Made by a program: the position numbers and the translations under genes
Shown: positions 40,847-49,860 of the stretch, piece after piece
Layout of the letters: every line of letters starts with the position of its first letter
Position numbering within the stretch: position 1 is the stretch's first letter
The notes under the pieces: generated by a model
What the model was told of the DNA's origin: nothing
What the model saw: the letters and a program-made list of their open reading frames with translations, nothing else
Databases searched by the model: none
Source of the DNA: Stenotrophomonas sp. MMGLT7
Lineage (GTDB): Bacteria; Pseudomonadota; Gammaproteobacteria; Xanthomonadales; Xanthomonadaceae
NCBI RefSeq assembly: GCF_021168555.1
Contig: NZ_JAJOZS010000001.1
Location: forward strand, 496,001 to 560,000
DNA: 64,000 bases
Direction: 5' to 3'

Positions 40847-41286
40847 AGCTGCGCTGGCTGGCCTGCCTGCTGCTCGCGGCCGCCGGCGCGGCCACCGCAC
40901 AGCCGGCCGTCGATCCGGCGCCGCTGCGGTTCCGCGACGCCGCCGAGGAGGCCCGCTTCCACGTGCTGGCCTCCGAGCTGCGCTGCGTGCAGTGCCAGAA
41001 CCAGTCGCTGGCAGACTCCAATGCACTGATCGCCCACGACCTGCGCCGCGAGGTGCTGGCGCTGATGCAGCAGGGCAGGAGCGACGCGCAGATCAAGCAG
41101 TTCCTGGTCGAGCGCTATGGCGAGTTCGTGCTGTACCGGCCGCAGGTGGAATCGCGCACCTGGCTGCTGTGGTTCGGTCCCGGCCTGCTGCTGGCGGCCG
41201 GAGCGGCGGTGCTGGTGGTGGTGGTCCGCCGCCGCGGCCGCGATGCCGCGACGACGACGGCGCCGGACGAGGAACAGGAATGGTGA
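40843..41286 (+). CDS. ccmH: Cytochrome c-type biogenesis protein CcmH (CXXC domain)
   Basis: 147-aa protein with a signal peptide (MKLRWLACLLLAAAGAATAQ), the three-helix thiol domain containing LRCVQCQNQSLADSNA (Cys48/Cys51), and a C-terminal anchor helix WLLWFGPGLLLAAGAAVLVV. It overlaps ccmG by 4 nt and ccmI by 7 nt. Here the E. coli two-part CcmH is split into CcmH and CcmI. Confidence 0.94.
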   Translation: MKLRWLACLLLAAAGAATAQPAVDPAPLRFRDAAEEARFHVLASELRCVQCQNQSLADSNALIAHDLRREVLALMQQGRSDAQIKQFLVERYGEFVLYRPQVESRTWLLWFGPGLLLAAGAAVLVVVVRRRGRDAATTTAPDEEQEW

Positions 41287-42296
41287 GCACGCTGGCGCCG
41301 CTGCTGGCCGCGCTCGCCGCATTGCTGGTGGTCGGCGCGCTGCTGTGGCCGCTGTGGCGTGGCGGTTCGCGGCGCACCTACACCGCCCTGGTGGCGCTGG
41401 CGACGCTGGCCACGCCGCTGCTGTACCTGGCGGTGGGCACGCCGCAGGCGATGGACCCGCGCACGGCCACCACCGCGCCGCGCAACCTGGAGGAAGGCGT
41501 CGCCCAGTTACAGGCTGCGCTGGCGCGCGACCCGTTGCGCGCCGACGGCTGGGCCCTGCTGGGCCGCTCGCAGGCCTCGCTGGGGCGGCTGCCCGACGCC
41601 GCGCAGGCCTACGCACGTGCGGTCGCGCTGGCACCGGACAACCCGGCCTGGCTGGTCGAGGCCGCGCAGGTCCGCGCCCAGGCCGACCCGCAGCACCGCT
41701 TCGACGACCAGGCCGTCGCCTGGCTGCAGCACGCGCTGTCGCTGGCGCCGGACAGCGAGCGCGCGGCGTGGTTCCTGGGCATCGCCCAGCGCCAGCGCGG
41801 CGACGCCGCCGCCGCGGCCGCGACGTGGGAGGCGCTGCTGCCACGGGTGGACTCGGCCACCGCCGAAGCGCTGCGGCCGCAGATCGATGCCGCCCGCGCC
41901 GATGCCGGCCTGGCGCCGCTGCCGGCCGCTTCCGCCCCCTCCCCTGGCAACGGACTGAAAGTGGACGTCGCGCTCGCCCCGGGCTTTGGGCGCGACGCGT
42001 TGCCGGCCGACGCCAGCGTCTTCGTCATCGCCCGCATCCCCGGCGGCCCACCGATGCCGGTCGCCGTGGAGAGGCACACGCTGGGCGAGCTGCCGCTGCA
42101 GGTGACGCTCGACGACGCCGACAGCCCGATGCCGACGCAGAAGCTGTCCGCGTTGACGGAGGTCGAGGTGCTGGCGCGCATTTCCGCCAGCGGCGGCGCG
42201 CAGCGGCAGCCAGGCGACATCGAGACGGCACCGCTACGCGTGGCGCTGCCGGCACAGGAGGCGGTGCGGCTGGTGCTGGGCGCGGAGGCGCGTTGA
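41280..42296 (+). CDS. ccmI: Cytochrome c-type biogenesis protein CcmI (TPR)
   Basis: 338-aa protein with two N-terminal helices, TPR repeats at about residues 65-190 (LRADGWALLGRSQASLGRLP, ADPQHRFDDQAVAWLQHALS) and a beta-rich C-terminal domain from about 215. CcmI captures the C-terminus of apocytochrome c for the heme lyase. End of the ccm operon. Its start ATGGTGA overlaps the ccmH stop. Confidence 0.9.
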   Translation: MVSTLAPLLAALAALLVVGALLWPLWRGGSRRTYTALVALATLATPLLYLAVGTPQAMDPRTATTAPRNLEEGVAQLQAALARDPLRADGWALLGRSQASLGRLPDAAQAYARAVALAPDNPAWLVEAAQVRAQADPQHRFDDQAVAWLQHALSLAPDSERAAWFLGIAQRQRGDAAAAAATWEALLPRVDSATAEALRPQIDAARADAGLAPLPAASAPSPGNGLKVDVALAPGFGRDALPADASVFVIARIPGGPPMPVAVERHTLGELPLQVTLDDADSPMPTQKLSALTEVEVLARISASGGAQRQPGDIETAPLRVALPAQEAVRLVLGAEAR

Positions 42297-42327
42297 TCCC
42301 GCCTGACGGGCAGGAGTAGACAGCAGT

Positions 42328-42455
42328 TCCTTCCCCCGCTTGCGGGGGAAGGTGCCCGAAGGGCGGATGGGGGCAGTCTGGAGCATCGAGAAGCCAAGCA
42401 AAAGCACCCCCATCCGGCGCTGCGCGCCCCCTTCCCCCGCAAGCGGGAGAAGGGA
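42328..42455. repeat. CTTCTCCCGC...GGATGGGG palindromic repeat, copy 3 (inverted)
   Basis: Inverted relative to the copies at 13712 and 35152: CTTGCGGGGGAAGGTGCCCG, GGCGGATGGGGGC, CCCCATCCGGCGCTGCGCGC and CGCAAGCGGGAGAAGGG. The remainder of the 361-nt gap to metX (42456-42657) shows no gene and no riboswitch that I recognise. Confidence 0.8.
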
Positions 42456-42657
42456 GAACCCGGAATGCGGTGGTGAAGGTGAGAATCCGGCACCCGTGCC
42501 TTGAAGGATGGGCTACCGTGGGATTCCGTCGCTGGCCGCTCGCCGCGAAAGTCACGGGGTTCCCTCCTTCGCGGGGACAACGGATTCAATCTTTCCGAGC
42601 ATGAGCCGTGCCGCCAGCCGCCCCACTCCGTGCCGGCCGGCCCGGTAGAATCCGCCG

Positions 42658-43770
42658 ATGACCGAATTCATCCCACCCGGCAGCCTTTTCCTGCCGCTGC
42701 CCTCGCCGTTCCCGATGAAGCGCGGCGGCGCCCTGCACGGCGCGCGCATCGCCTACGAAACCTGGGGCGAACTCGCCCCCACACGCGACAACGCCATCCT
42801 GATCGTCACCGGGCTGTCGCCCGACGCGCATGCCGCCAGCCATGCCGGCAACCCGGAGCCGGGCTGGTGGGAAAGGATGCTCGGACCGGGCAAGCCGATC
42901 GACACCGACCGCTGGTTCGTGGTCTGCGTGAACTCGCTGGGCAGCTGCAAGGGTTCCACCGGCCCGGCCTCGACCGACCCGGCCACCGGCGAGCCCTACC
43001 GGCTGGAGTTCCCGGAACTGTCGATCGAGGACGTGGCCGACGCCGCGCGCGAAGTGGTGCGCGCGCTCGGCATCGAGCAACTGGCCTGCATCATCGGCAA
43101 CTCGATGGGCGGCATGACCGCGCTGGCCTTCCTGCTGCGCCATCCCGGCGTGGCGCGCAGCCACATCAACATCTCCGGCAGCGCGCAGGCGCTGCCGTTC
43201 TCCATCGCCATCCGCTCGCTGCAGCGCGAGGCGATCCGGCTGGACCCGAACTGGAACGGCGGCCGCTACGACGAGGCCACCTATCCGGAATCGGGCATGC
43301 GCATGGCGCGCAAGCTGGGCGTGATCACCTATCGCTCCGCGCTGGAATGGGACGGCCGCTTCGGCCGCGTGCGGCTGGATTCTGATCAGGCCGACGACGA
43401 CCCGTTCGGCCTGGAATTCCAGGTCGAGAGCTACCTGGAAGGCCACGCGCGCCGCTTCGTGCGCCGCTTCGACCCCAACTGCTACCTGTACCTGAGCCGC
43501 TCGATGGACTGGTTCGACCTGGCCGAGTACGCCGACGGCGACGTACTGGCCGGACTGGCGCTGATCGACGTGGACAAGGCGCTGGCCCTCGGCGCCAGCA
43601 CCGACATCCTGTTCCCGGTCGAGCAGCAGCAGCAGATCGCCGAGGGCCTGGCCCGCGGCGGCGCCGACGCCCGCTTCATCGGCCTGGATTCGCACCAGGG
43701 CCACGACGCGTTCCTGGTGGATTTCGAGCGCTTCGGCCCGGCGGTGGGGGATTTTCTCGCCACGCTGTGA
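42658..43770 (+). CDS. metX: MetX-family homoserine/serine O-acyltransferase
   Basis: 370-aa alpha/beta hydrolase-fold acyltransferase. The nucleophile is Ser149 in IIGNSMGGMTALAF, the acid is in GASTDILFPVEQQ, and the base is in SHQGHDAFLVD. The start is MTEFIPPGSLFLPLPSPF. The family makes O-acyl-homoserine for methionine synthesis. Some Xanthomonadales members have been reported to succinylate serine instead, so acyl donor and acceptor cannot be told from sequence here. It is preceded by repeat 3 and faces the TonB-like gene. Confidence 0.9.
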   Translation: MTEFIPPGSLFLPLPSPFPMKRGGALHGARIAYETWGELAPTRDNAILIVTGLSPDAHAASHAGNPEPGWWERMLGPGKPIDTDRWFVVCVNSLGSCKGSTGPASTDPATGEPYRLEFPELSIEDVADAAREVVRALGIEQLACIIGNSMGGMTALAFLLRHPGVARSHINISGSAQALPFSIAIRSLQREAIRLDPNWNGGRYDEATYPESGMRMARKLGVITYRSALEWDGRFGRVRLDSDQADDDPFGLEFQVESYLEGHARRFVRRFDPNCYLYLSRSMDWFDLAEYADGDVLAGLALIDVDKALALGASTDILFPVEQQQQIAEGLARGGADARFIGLDSHQGHDAFLVDFERFGPAVGDFLATL

Positions 43771-43839
43771 ATCCCGCCGCGCAGGACTGCTGCGGAGATT
43801 GTCTACACCGGCACGTCGCCACCGGGTACACCGCTGCGA

Positions 43840-44610
43840 TCAGCTGCCGGCAGATACCCGGATCGGTGAATCCAGGGCGACCGGCACCTCGGGCAGCGCC
43901 TGGCCGGCGGCCAGGCACTCGGGCGATTGCGCCTCGCGAGCCTGCCTTTGCTCCTGCTCCTTCTGAAACAGGCGATCGGCCTGTGCCATCGAACCGGCCG
44001 CCGGGCCAATGGTAAATTCCAGCGGTGTCTCCATCTGCGTGGAAACCGGCTGGCCTTCGACCTGTTCCGGCAGGTAGCGTATCTGCGCCAGCCACTGCTT
44101 GGCCGAGGCATCGAACAACCGGCGGTAAGTGGCCGGGAGACGCCGGCGATGCTGGATGTCCTGCAACTCGGCGCGACCATCGGCACGTACGCGGTAACGG
44201 GCGACCAGGCTCGCACTGATCCCCGCCCTGAAGGCCTCCGTCGGATACGCCGGCGCCGACTGCACATCAAGCCGGGGGCCGTTGCTTCGATAGCTCAGCG
44301 CCAGGCGCACGTTGCCGTCCGCCGCGGGAGCCAGGCAGGCCTTCATCGTTAGATAGGTCGTGCCCGCAACCGCAATGCCGTCCCGGCGCGCCGGCTCGAA
44401 GTGCCATTGCGACGCCTGTCTTGCGATGGAACCACGCAGCTCCTCCGGCAGACGCTCGTCCAGGCTGGTGATCGTGACATGCCCGGCAGCGTCCAGCTCC
44501 GCCTTGGCATGCGTCCAGAAGGCCACAGGCCGCGCCTGTTCCCCTTCCGCCGCGGACGCCGTGGCCGACAGCAACAACGTCACCGCCAGCAGCGGCATTC
44601 CCCATTTCAT
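43840..44610 (-). CDS. Secreted TonB-C-terminal-domain-like protein
   Basis: 256-aa protein with a signal peptide (MKWGMPLLAVTLLLSATASA). A central region around PAYPTEAFRAGISASLVARY and RVRADGRAELQDI resembles the TonB C-terminal fold ('YP..A...GI.G.V...'). There is no N-terminal membrane anchor or proline-rich linker, so it is not a full TonB. Two cysteines (KACLAP and SPECLAAG) could form a disulfide. The role is unknown. The start at 44610 has GGAAGG upstream, and the Met at 44634 is an alternative. Confidence 0.7.
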   Translation of the reverse strand: MKWGMPLLAVTLLLSATASAAEGEQARPVAFWTHAKAELDAAGHVTITSLDERLPEELRGSIARQASQWHFEPARRDGIAVAGTTYLTMKACLAPAADGNVRLALSYRSNGPRLDVQSAPAYPTEAFRAGISASLVARYRVRADGRAELQDIQHRRRLPATYRRLFDASAKQWLAQIRYLPEQVEGQPVSTQMETPLEFTIGPAAGSMAQADRLFQKEQEQRQAREAQSPECLAAGQALPEVPVALDSPIRVSAGS

Positions 44611-44661
44611 CGGCCTTCCCCAAGTCCGGTGCACGAGGCGATTGTGTCCGCCGCGGCTACG

Positions 44662-46338
44662 TCAGGCAAGCGGCATTTCCGCCAGCCTGCCGCCCTGCAG
44701 CCGGTAGTTGCGATGCACCACGCCCGCGGGCAGTTCGTCGTGGCTGATCAGCAGCAGGCTGCGATCGCCCAGCGCGGTGGCGAGGTCGGTCATCAGCGCC
44801 TGCGCGGTGTCCACGTCCAGGCCTTCGGTGGGCTCGTCCAGCACCATCAGCGGCGCGTTGCGCAGCAGCGCCCGCGCCAGTGCCAGCCGCCGCGCCTGCC
44901 CGGCCGACATGGTCGCGCCGTTCTCGCCGACCCAGGCATCCAGGCCGCCGAGCTGGCGTCCCCAGCCGTCGAGCCTGACCTCGGCCAGCACCTGCCACAT
45001 CGCCTCGTCGCTGGCCGCCGGGTCGCCGATGCGCAGGTTCTCGCGCACGCTGCCGGCGAATACCGGCGCGCCCTGCGGCAGCCAGGCCAGGTGCCGGTGC
45101 CAATCGGCCTGGGCCGCCTGGCGCAGGTCCACGCCGCCGTAGCGCACGATGCCCGCTTGCGGGTCCCACAGCCGCAGCAGCAGCGACGACAGCGTGGTCT
45201 TGCCGCAGCCGCTGTCGCCATGGATGGCCACCCGCTCGCCCGGCGCGATCTCCAGGTCCAGGCCGTCGAGCAGCTTGCGCGTGCTGCCGGGCCAGGCGAA
45301 CGTCACCTGCTCGAAACGCACCGCGCCGGTTGCGGGCAGCGGTACCGGTCGCAACGGGTCGGCCACGCCAGGCGACTGCCCGGCGATCTGCTGCAGGCGC
45401 CGCGCGGCCACCCGCCCGGACTGCAGCGACTGCCAGGCCAGGCCGGCGCCGGCCCACACCTCCAGCAGGCCGATGGTCATGAACACCAGCACGGCCGCCA
45501 TCGCCGGCTCGATGATCCCCCGCGCGGCCGCCGACAGCGCCAGCCACAGCATGCCCAGCAGGCCGACGGCCGCCAGCAGCGCGTGCACCGCCTGGCCGGC
45601 GACCAGGCGGCGACGCTGGCGGCGGTCGGTCGCCGCCAGCGCCACCGCCGCCGCGTCCACCTGCGCGATCCACGCCGGCTGGGCGTCGAGCGATTGCAGG
45701 TCGGCGGCGCCTTCCAGGCCCTCGTAGGCGAGCGTGCGCAGTTCGGTGCGACGCGCGGCGCGCTCGCGCTCGCGCAGTTGCCCGCTCGCCGCCACCAGCG
45801 CCGGCACGGCGAAGCCGATAGCCAGCGCCAGCAGCGCCAGCAGCACCGCCGCGGGCCAATGGATCACGGCCGCGGCGCCGATGCCGACCAGGCCGATGCC
45901 GGCCAGCGCGGCCAGCGGTGCCAGCGCGCGCACGGTCAGGCCATCGACCTCGCCGATGTCGCCCATCAGCCGTGCCAGCAGCTCGCCGGTGCGGGTCGCG
46001 CCCAGCTTGGCCGGCGCCAGCGGCAGCGCGCGGCGGAAGAACCACACCCGCAGGTCGCGGGCGATGCGCAAGGTGGCGTCGTGGCCGATCAGCTTCTCGC
46101 CGTAGCGCGACACGATGCGCGCGAAGGTCAGCGCACGGATGCCGCCGGAAGGCGAGAAGAAGTTGAAGCCGGCCGCCATGCCGGCGGCGCCGGCCAGCGC
46201 CGCGGCGGTGAGGAAGCCGCCGGACAGGCCGAGCAGGCCCACTCCGGCCAGCATCGTCGCCAGCACCAATGCCGCCGAGGCTAGCAGGCGCCGGCGGTGG
46301 CGCAGGAAGACACCGGCCAGCCCATCGCGCGTGCTCAT
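44662..46338 (-). CDS. cydC: CydC subunit of the CydDC glutathione/cysteine exporter
   Basis: 558-aa ABC transporter half with an N-terminal six-helix membrane domain and a C-terminal ATPase: Walker A GDSGCGKTTLSSLL, signature MSAGQARRLALARALL, Walker B LMVLDEPTEGLD. CydDC is required to assemble cytochrome bd. The start at 46338 overlaps the cydD stop by 4 nt. It is divergent from cydABX across about 185 nt. Confidence 0.95.
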   Translation of the reverse strand: MSTRDGLAGVFLRHRRRLLASAALVLATMLAGVGLLGLSGGFLTAAALAGAAGMAAGFNFFSPSGGIRALTFARIVSRYGEKLIGHDATLRIARDLRVWFFRRALPLAPAKLGATRTGELLARLMGDIGEVDGLTVRALAPLAALAGIGLVGIGAAAVIHWPAAVLLALLALAIGFAVPALVAASGQLRERERAARRTELRTLAYEGLEGAADLQSLDAQPAWIAQVDAAAVALAATDRRQRRRLVAGQAVHALLAAVGLLGMLWLALSAAARGIIEPAMAAVLVFMTIGLLEVWAGAGLAWQSLQSGRVAARRLQQIAGQSPGVADPLRPVPLPATGAVRFEQVTFAWPGSTRKLLDGLDLEIAPGERVAIHGDSGCGKTTLSSLLLRLWDPQAGIVRYGGVDLRQAAQADWHRHLAWLPQGAPVFAGSVRENLRIGDPAASDEAMWQVLAEVRLDGWGRQLGGLDAWVGENGATMSAGQARRLALARALLRNAPLMVLDEPTEGLDVDTAQALMTDLATALGDRSLLLISHDELPAGVVHRNYRLQGGRLAEMPLA

Positions 46339-48056
46339 GCCGGCACCTCCTTCGCCGCGTCGGCCGCGGCGACGGCCGCCAGACGCAGCTCGGTATCCGC
46401 CCAGCGCATCACCACCGGGCTGTGGGTCGCCACGATCACGCTGCGGCCGCGCGCGAATACCGCCAGCGCGGCCAACAGGTCGGCTTCGGTATCGGCGTCG
46501 AGGAAGGCGGTGGGCTCGTCGAGCAGCAGCAGCTCGGGGTCGCGCAGCAGCAGCCGCGCCAGGCCGATGCGCCGTGCCTCGCCACCCGACAGGCCGAAGC
46601 CGCGCTCGCCGATCTGCGTGTCCAGCCCGTGCGGCAGGCGCCGGGCGAAGCGCATCACCTGCGCGGCCTCGGCCACCGCCTGCAGGCGCGCGTCGCTGAC
46701 CTGCGGGTCGGCCAGGCGCAGGTTTTCGGCGATCGTCCCCTGGAACAGGTAGGGGCGCTGTCCGGCATAGCCGATGCGCAGGTCCGGGCGGTGCACCAGG
46801 CTGCCCTGGCGCGGCGGCAGCCAGCCGGCGATGGCCTCCAGCAGCGTGCTCTTGCCGCTGCCACTGGGACCGACCAGCGCCAGCCGCTGTCCGGACTGCA
46901 GCTCGAAGGACAGGTCCTGCACCACGTCGTGGCCGGCGCCTTGCGGGCGCAGCCACAGGTCGCGGGCGGCCAGCAGCGGCGCGTGCAGCTGGGCCGGCTC
47001 CAGTTCGATCGCGGTGGCCGGCACCGGCGGCGACGGCGCGCCCTCGGCCACCGGCAGCGCCCCCAGCAGCCGCTCGATCTCCGCCGCGGCCGCCAGCGCG
47101 TTGGCACGGTCGTGGTAGTGCGCGGCCAGCCGCCGCAACGGCGCATAGAACTCCGGCGCCAGCAGCAGGCAGAACACGCCGATGCCCAGCGTCGGCATGA
47201 TCGTCACCAGCGAGATCATGCCCAGGTAGCTCAGGCCCAGGTACAGCGCCACCATGGCCACGCTCACCGAGGCGAAGAATTCCAGCACGGTCGAGGACAG
47301 GAAGGCGATGCGCAGCACCCGCAGCGAGCCCTCGCGCACGCCTTCGGCGGCGCGCTCCACCCCTTCCAGCTCGGCCTCGCCGCGCCCGTACAGGCGCAGC
47401 AGGCCCAGTCCCTTCAGGCGATCGGCGAAATGCCCGCCCATGCGCGCCATCTCGCGCAACTGCCGGCGCCCGGCCGCCTCCGCGCCCCAGCCCACCAGCA
47501 TCATGAACAGCGGCACCAGCGGCGCGGTCATGACGAAGATCACCGCCACCACCCAGTTCGCCCAGGCCACCGCGACGATGATCAGCAACGGCACCACCAT
47601 GATCTCGGTGCGCGCCGGCTGGTAGCCGGAGTAGTAGCCCTCCAGCGCATCGCCATGGGCAAGCAGCAGCTCGCCCAGCTCGCCGGTACGCTGGCCGCGC
47701 AGCCACAGCGGCCCCTTGCCCAGCAGCTGCCGGTAGACCCGGCGGCGCAATTCCAGGCGCGCGGCATCGGCGACGTCGCCGGCCGCCGACTGCCAGGCGG
47801 CGCCGAGCATGCTGCGCAGCACCATCACCGCGGCCAGCGCGACGAACGCGGCCACGCACTGGTCCAGCGGGCGCCGCTCCACCAGCAAGGCCTGCACCAG
47901 CCAGGCGATCGCCGCCGCCTGCCCGATCAGCAGGGCGCCGGACAGCGCGATGGCCAGGCCGGCCAGGCGTCGCCGGCCCGCCGCACGCCACCCCAGACCT
48001 GCAAGCCACTGCGCGCGTTGGCGTCGAAGTTCCGGCGTTTCCTCGGGCGGGCTCAA
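46335..48056 (-). CDS. cydD: CydD subunit of the CydDC glutathione/cysteine exporter
   Basis: 573-aa ABC half-transporter: membrane domain from about 30-310 (FFASVSVAMVALYLGLSYLG is characteristic), Walker A GPSGSGKSTLLEAI, signature LSGGEARRIGLARLLL and Walker B LLLLDEPTAFLDADTE. It is coupled to cydC. The promoter is shared with or adjacent to cydA and its FNR box. Confidence 0.95.
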   Translation of the reverse strand: MSPPEETPELRRQRAQWLAGLGWRAAGRRRLAGLAIALSGALLIGQAAAIAWLVQALLVERRPLDQCVAAFVALAAVMVLRSMLGAAWQSAAGDVADAARLELRRRVYRQLLGKGPLWLRGQRTGELGELLLAHGDALEGYYSGYQPARTEIMVVPLLIIVAVAWANWVVAVIFVMTAPLVPLFMMLVGWGAEAAGRRQLREMARMGGHFADRLKGLGLLRLYGRGEAELEGVERAAEGVREGSLRVLRIAFLSSTVLEFFASVSVAMVALYLGLSYLGMISLVTIMPTLGIGVFCLLLAPEFYAPLRRLAAHYHDRANALAAAAEIERLLGALPVAEGAPSPPVPATAIELEPAQLHAPLLAARDLWLRPQGAGHDVVQDLSFELQSGQRLALVGPSGSGKSTLLEAIAGWLPPRQGSLVHRPDLRIGYAGQRPYLFQGTIAENLRLADPQVSDARLQAVAEAAQVMRFARRLPHGLDTQIGERGFGLSGGEARRIGLARLLLRDPELLLLDEPTAFLDADTEADLLAALAVFARGRSVIVATHSPVVMRWADTELRLAAVAAADAAKEVPA

Positions 48057-48158
48057 ATGCAGGTTCCGATAGCGATGGGCGACGGCATCATCTTTTCATT
48101 TTCGACGGGCCATACGCGACCTATCGTCGCAGTATCGGCGGCAAAGGGGCGTTTACCA

Positions 48159-48172
48159 TTGATCTGGATCAA
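48159..48172. promoter_or_regulatory. Perfect FNR/Anr box between cydD and cydA
   Basis: TTGATCTGGATCAA matches the consensus TTGAT-N4-ATCAA exactly. It ends 68 nt before the cydA start and 103 nt from the cydD start, so an FNR-type oxygen sensor probably activates bd oxidase genes under low oxygen. Confidence 0.85.
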
Positions 48173-48240
48173 GGCCGGGCGCAGCATCAGCGCCGATGAT
48201 GCGCTCCACCCACCGTAGGCCTTAACCCAAGGTAACAGCC

Positions 48241-49839
48241 ATGATCGACTCGACAGTCGTTGAACTGTCGCGGCTGCAGTTCGCACTGACCGCGATGTAC
48301 CACTTCCTCTTCGTCCCTCTTACCCTCGGGTTGTCCTTCCTGCTCGCCATCATGGAGAGCGTGTATGTGATGACCGGCAAGGATGTCTGGCGCCGCATGA
48401 CCGTCTTCTGGGGCGTGCTGTTCGGCATCAACTTCGCCATGGGTGTCGGTACCGGCATCGTCATGGAGTTCCAGTTCGGCATGAACTGGTCGTACTACAG
48501 TCACTACGTCGGCGACATCTTCGGCGCGCCGCTGGCCATCGAGGGGCTGATGGCGTTCTTCCTGGAAGCGACCTTCATCGGCCTGTTCTTCTTCGGCTGG
48601 GGACGGCTGTCCAAGGTGCAGCACCTGACGGTGACCTGGCTGGTGGCCCTGGGCAGCAACCTGTCGGCATTGTGGATCCTGATCGCCAACGGCTGGATGC
48701 AGTTCCCGGTGGGTGCGGTGTTCAACCCCGAAACCATGCGCATGGAGGTGGTCGACTTCGCCGCGGTGCTGCTCAACCCGGTGGCGCAGGCCAAGTTCGT
48801 GCATACCGTCAGCGCCGGCTACGTGACCGGCGCGGTGTTCGTGATGTCGATCAGCGCGTTCTACCTGCTGCGCGGCAAGAACCGCGACATCGCCCGCCGC
48901 TCGTTCGCGGTGGCGGCCGCGTTCGGCCTGCTGTCCTCGCTGTCGGTGGTGGTGCTGGGCGACGAGAGCGGCTACGCCGCCAGCGAGCACCAGAAGATGA
49001 AGCTGGCCGCGATCGAGGCGATGTGGGAGACCGAGCAGGCGCCTGCCGACTTCACCGCCTTCGGCATCCCCAACCAGGAGACCGGCAAGAACGACTACGC
49101 GATCAAGATCCCCTACCTGATGGGCCTGATCGCCACGCGCTCGCTGAACCAGCCGATCCCCGGCATCCTGGAGCTGGTGGACCGCGCCGAGCACCGCATC
49201 CGCGGCGGCCAGCTGGCCTACGGCGCGCTGCAGCGCCTGCGCGCCGACAAGCAGGACACCGAGGCACGCGAGGTGTTCGACCGCCACTGGCAGGACCTGG
49301 GCCATGCCCTGCTGCTCAAGCGCTACCGCGACGACGTCCTCAACGCCACCCCGGAGGAGATCTCCAAGGCCGCGCTGGACACGGTGCCCCGTGTGCTGCC
49401 GCTGTTCTGGACCTTCCGCGTCATGGCCGGCCTGGGCTTCTACCTGATCGCCTTCTTCGCGGTGTCGTTCTACTTCTCCTGCAGGCACAACTTCGAGGAC
49501 AAGCGCTGGTTCCTCAAGCTGGCGCTGTGGACGCTGCCGGCGCCGTGGATCGCCATCGAGTGCGGCTGGTTCGTGGCCGAGTACGGCCGCCAGCCGTGGG
49601 CGGTGGACGGCGTGCTGCCGACCTTCTACGCGGCCTCGGGCCTGGCCCTGCATGAGATCCTGCTGTCGCTGGCCGGCTTCGTGGCGATCTACACCACGCT
49701 GCTGATCATCGAGATCAAGCTGATGCTCAGGTCCATCCGCAAGGGCCCGGACGAACTGGCACCGCCGCTGCCCTCGCAGCCACAGCCGCAGCTGCGCACT
49801 GCCCCCGTCAACGACGCACTGGCCGGCGGCCAGCCGTAA
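48241..49839 (+). CDS. cydA: Cytochrome bd ubiquinol oxidase subunit I
   Basis: 532-aa subunit carrying hemes b558, b595 and d. N-terminal LSRLQFALTAMYHFLFVPLT holds a heme-ligand His, GWFVAEYGRQPWAVDGVLPT is the signature of the family, and a long Q-loop lies between about residues 250 and 390. It oxidises quinol and reduces O2 at high affinity. Followed by cydB after 21 nt. Confidence 0.97.
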   Translation: MIDSTVVELSRLQFALTAMYHFLFVPLTLGLSFLLAIMESVYVMTGKDVWRRMTVFWGVLFGINFAMGVGTGIVMEFQFGMNWSYYSHYVGDIFGAPLAIEGLMAFFLEATFIGLFFFGWGRLSKVQHLTVTWLVALGSNLSALWILIANGWMQFPVGAVFNPETMRMEVVDFAAVLLNPVAQAKFVHTVSAGYVTGAVFVMSISAFYLLRGKNRDIARRSFAVAAAFGLLSSLSVVVLGDESGYAASEHQKMKLAAIEAMWETEQAPADFTAFGIPNQETGKNDYAIKIPYLMGLIATRSLNQPIPGILELVDRAEHRIRGGQLAYGALQRLRADKQDTEAREVFDRHWQDLGHALLLKRYRDDVLNATPEEISKAALDTVPRVLPLFWTFRVMAGLGFYLIAFFAVSFYFSCRHNFEDKRWFLKLALWTLPAPWIAIECGWFVAEYGRQPWAVDGVLPTFYAASGLALHEILLSLAGFVAIYTTLLIIEIKLMLRSIRKGPDELAPPLPSQPQPQLRTAPVNDALAGGQP

Positions 49840-49860
49840 CCGGCCGCCAGGAGAACCAAC

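Noticed and set aside
42456-42657. SAM-type riboswitch upstream of metX
   Set aside because: No recognisable SAM-I or SAM-II core pattern. The region after the repeat has only weak stems.
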